Assembly (NCBI GenBank): GCA_025642065.1
Contig: JAODUP010000090.1
Location: 374,501 to 438,500, forward strand
Origin: Paralvinella palmiformis
Taxonomy: Eukaryota; Annelida; Polychaeta; Terebellida; Alvinellidae
Reading direction: 5' to 3'
DNA: 64,000 nt
Positions within the stretch are counted from its first letter, which is position 1. Every line of letters starts with the position of its first letter. Position numbers and translations under genes: made by a program. This document shows, piece after piece, positions 62,401 to 64,000 of the stretch. The notes beneath the pieces are model-generated. The model made no database searches and was not told where the DNA came from. It saw only the letters and a program-made list of their open reading frames with translations.

Positions 62401-63140
62401 AATGCAGAAATTACTCAAATTCAAATTTGGACATAGAAATAATCTGTATAGTGTTACTGATATATTTCTGACTTTAACTGTGGTCTTGAATTTTGTGGAT
62501 GAAGTGACTGCGTGACAAATTAGCAATCTGATCATTATTTTATAAAGATCACCACATTTATTAAATATGCATTATTATTATTATTATTATAATGGCCGAT
62601 TAACTCTGAAAATTACCCAGACAACAACTCATCCAACTTTAATGTTAAAAGTTCATAACATGTAAATTATAAATCAGCCTAGGACCTCAAACTGGCTACA
62701 CCATAAGCATACATAGGCTATATACTAATTGAGAAAGTTATCTAAGTTAGTATTACTTACCAGTCATGGGATCTATCATACCAGCTGCGTCTCCCACCAC
62801 AATACAATGTGTGTCATAAGAAACAGGAACACCACCAAGTCGGAGACTGGCTGTAAACAGGTAGAACATTATAAATAAATAAAACATTCAATCATGGAAT
62901 ACATGTATTTGGAAATAATTCTGACCTGTCTCCTTGCCAACCGGTAACCATAAATCTCACCTGCTTTCATTCTCTCTATTTTGAAGTTATCACCAAGAGA
63001 TTTAGATATGAAAGGATCTTCATTTTTCAGTTTCTCGTGCCATTTTGGGAGGTCATCCGTTGTCACGTTTGGATTTCCAGGGATAATGTAAACACAGTAG
63101 TTCAGCTCATCATTTGGATGTTTAAACAAAGCTGAATAAC
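59454..63140 (-). CDS. Geranylgeranyl-reductase-like FAD oxidoreductase, last five exons (partial)
   Basis: Minus-strand exons 63140-62961, 62850-62761, 61049-60905, 60773-60658 and 59584-59454 (TAG). All introns are GT-AG and the phases agree (each internal junction leaves one or two bases that complete a codon). The first exon seen needs one base from an upstream exon beyond the right edge or not found. Key motif: VVGDAAGMIDPMTG joined to EGIHHAMEGGKLAATF, the FAD-binding GD(A/S)AG-x3-P-x-(T)GEG(I)-x3-A-x2-(S/G)G signature of the geranylgeranyl reductase branch of class-A flavin monooxygenase-like enzymes (family knowledge: FAD/NAD(P)H reduction of isoprenoid chains). Upstream is the sheet region NYCVYIIPGNPNVTTDDLPK. 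The C-terminus has hydrophobic FVIVITYELLSLML and ends in Lys/Pro-rich residues. The N-terminal GxGxxG site is not in the window. The real substrate is unknown. Confidence 0.8.
61051..61073. repeat. (GA)n microsatellite forming a splice-acceptor tract
   Basis: On the minus strand it reads (CT)n then CTAG, so it is the polypyrimidine tract of the acceptor for the exon at 61049-60905. Confidence 0.85.
61958..62060 (+). repeat. Interspersed repeat 3' end, copy 2
   Basis: TATAAACAATGCTTCAAGC, TTTTCAACATTCTG, TTTGCTTTCATTAAAATGAT and a final AATTTGAATTGAAT tail match the copy at 15636-15755. It lies in the reductase intron. Confidence 0.65.
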
Positions 63141-64000
63141 CTGAACAGAAATTATAATAAACATTAGGTATACCAAGTGGATGATATTAAATATAACATG
63201 TATCTATTTTTTATTGCAGTTATCATTATTCCCCCCTCACAAAAAACAGAAACCAGGATATGAAATTATGATACAGAAGCATACATATTTATTATAGCTA
63301 TGTCTTTTCACAAACATAGGTTACATAATATATTATCGCAATAAATAGATATTGTGCACGTGTGTGAGAATGATAAGATGCAGGAGAATATTACTACAAA
63401 ATGCAGCACTATTCTAAGTAGCCAGTAATTGGTCAATCATCTGAAAGATCACACCTGAAGAACAAATAATAATAAAAGCAATATCTATTCACATTGCTTT
63501 CATATGATATCTATGGTGAACTTGAACTCTGACCAAACCACTAACACAATGGCCATTATTAAACCATTGACAGATAACAGAAAGACAACTTGCAGTATAC
63601 TGAAATAATATGGATATTACAAATAAGGCCCAGTGTCTAGTAGAGTTTCCTTGCAAGCAAGCACATGAAACATTACAAACATTAAGAATTCTACTTTTCT
63701 GAAAGATAAAATAGACATACCCTAGCAGAGAAATCAAACATATTTGATGCATTAGAAACAGATAACACACAGAACAATGCAGAAACCTGACAAGGCTGAC
63801 ATGATTAAGTTACTTATGTATCTGTTATTAAAAATATTTTTTCAAGTATTAAATTATTGCAGTAAATAGGGTTAATTTGTTATGATTAAACAGTCTGTAC
63901 AAGACAGCTCCCACAGCCATAGTAAATGGCCATGTCTGCCACTATACAAAGATGCAGGTGGTAGGCATATAGGTTTTGCATAATGTCATAGTTAGTTAGT
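63141..64000. other. Upstream intron of the reductase-like gene
   Basis: I searched the minus strand for the exon carrying the middle of the FAD domain and found none with splice sites. The next exon is probably beyond base 64000. Confidence 0.4.

Noticed and set aside
63489..63770. 93-codon minus frame as a further exon of the reductase
   Set aside because: Cys/Ser/Ile-rich and unlike the middle of the FAD family; no agreeing splice phases.

Overview
The window is animal nuclear DNA: AT-rich, intron-rich, with GT-AG introns, many long (TA)n and (CA/GT)n microsatellites, and a mix of decayed LINEs, tRNA-derived SINEs, a Ty3/Gypsy LTR element and terminal-inverted-repeat elements. The LINE and SINE types and the gene families fit a lophotrochozoan invertebrate, most likely a mollusc. 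That placement is inference from pattern, not a database result.

Four genes can be built exon by exon. (1) Left edge, minus strand: the first two coding exons of a MYBBP1A/DNA polymerase phi homologue (718-5365), running off the left end; its 4.4-kb first intron holds a decayed FLYWCH-type sequence and a perfect hairpin. (2) 17203-31595, plus strand: a complete eIF4H gene of eight exons (306 aa), with one RRM and an expanded RGG region. (3) 47798-57451, plus strand: a complete six-exon gene for a 302-aa multipass membrane protein whose two halves look like an internal duplication with matching exon borders. I cannot name its family. (4) 59454-63140, minus strand: the last five exons of a geranylgeranyl-reductase-like FAD oxidoreductase whose 5' part lies beyond the right edge. 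Genes 3 and 4 converge.

A fifth candidate is a CpG-rich, possibly single-exon reading frame at 37797-38348 (minus). It carries a near-canonical BH3 motif and a hydrophobic C-terminal stretch and may be a BH3-only apoptosis regulator. It is the most interesting unassigned item here.

The remainder is accessory DNA. 5.6-17.1 kb is a repeat cluster: two LINE remnants, a SINE, a Gypsy element with a poor-quality or heavily frameshifted middle, a decayed PIN-like repetitive gene, and a 0.93-kb inverted-repeat-bounded segment ending just before the eIF4H promoter. 31.6-47.8 kb is mostly gene-free apart from the BH3 candidate; it holds a paired MITE family, a LINE remnant, an 18-bp minisatellite, a hAT-like TIR element and long microsatellites. 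One SINE family occurs three times at different 5' truncations, each copy with a target-site duplication.
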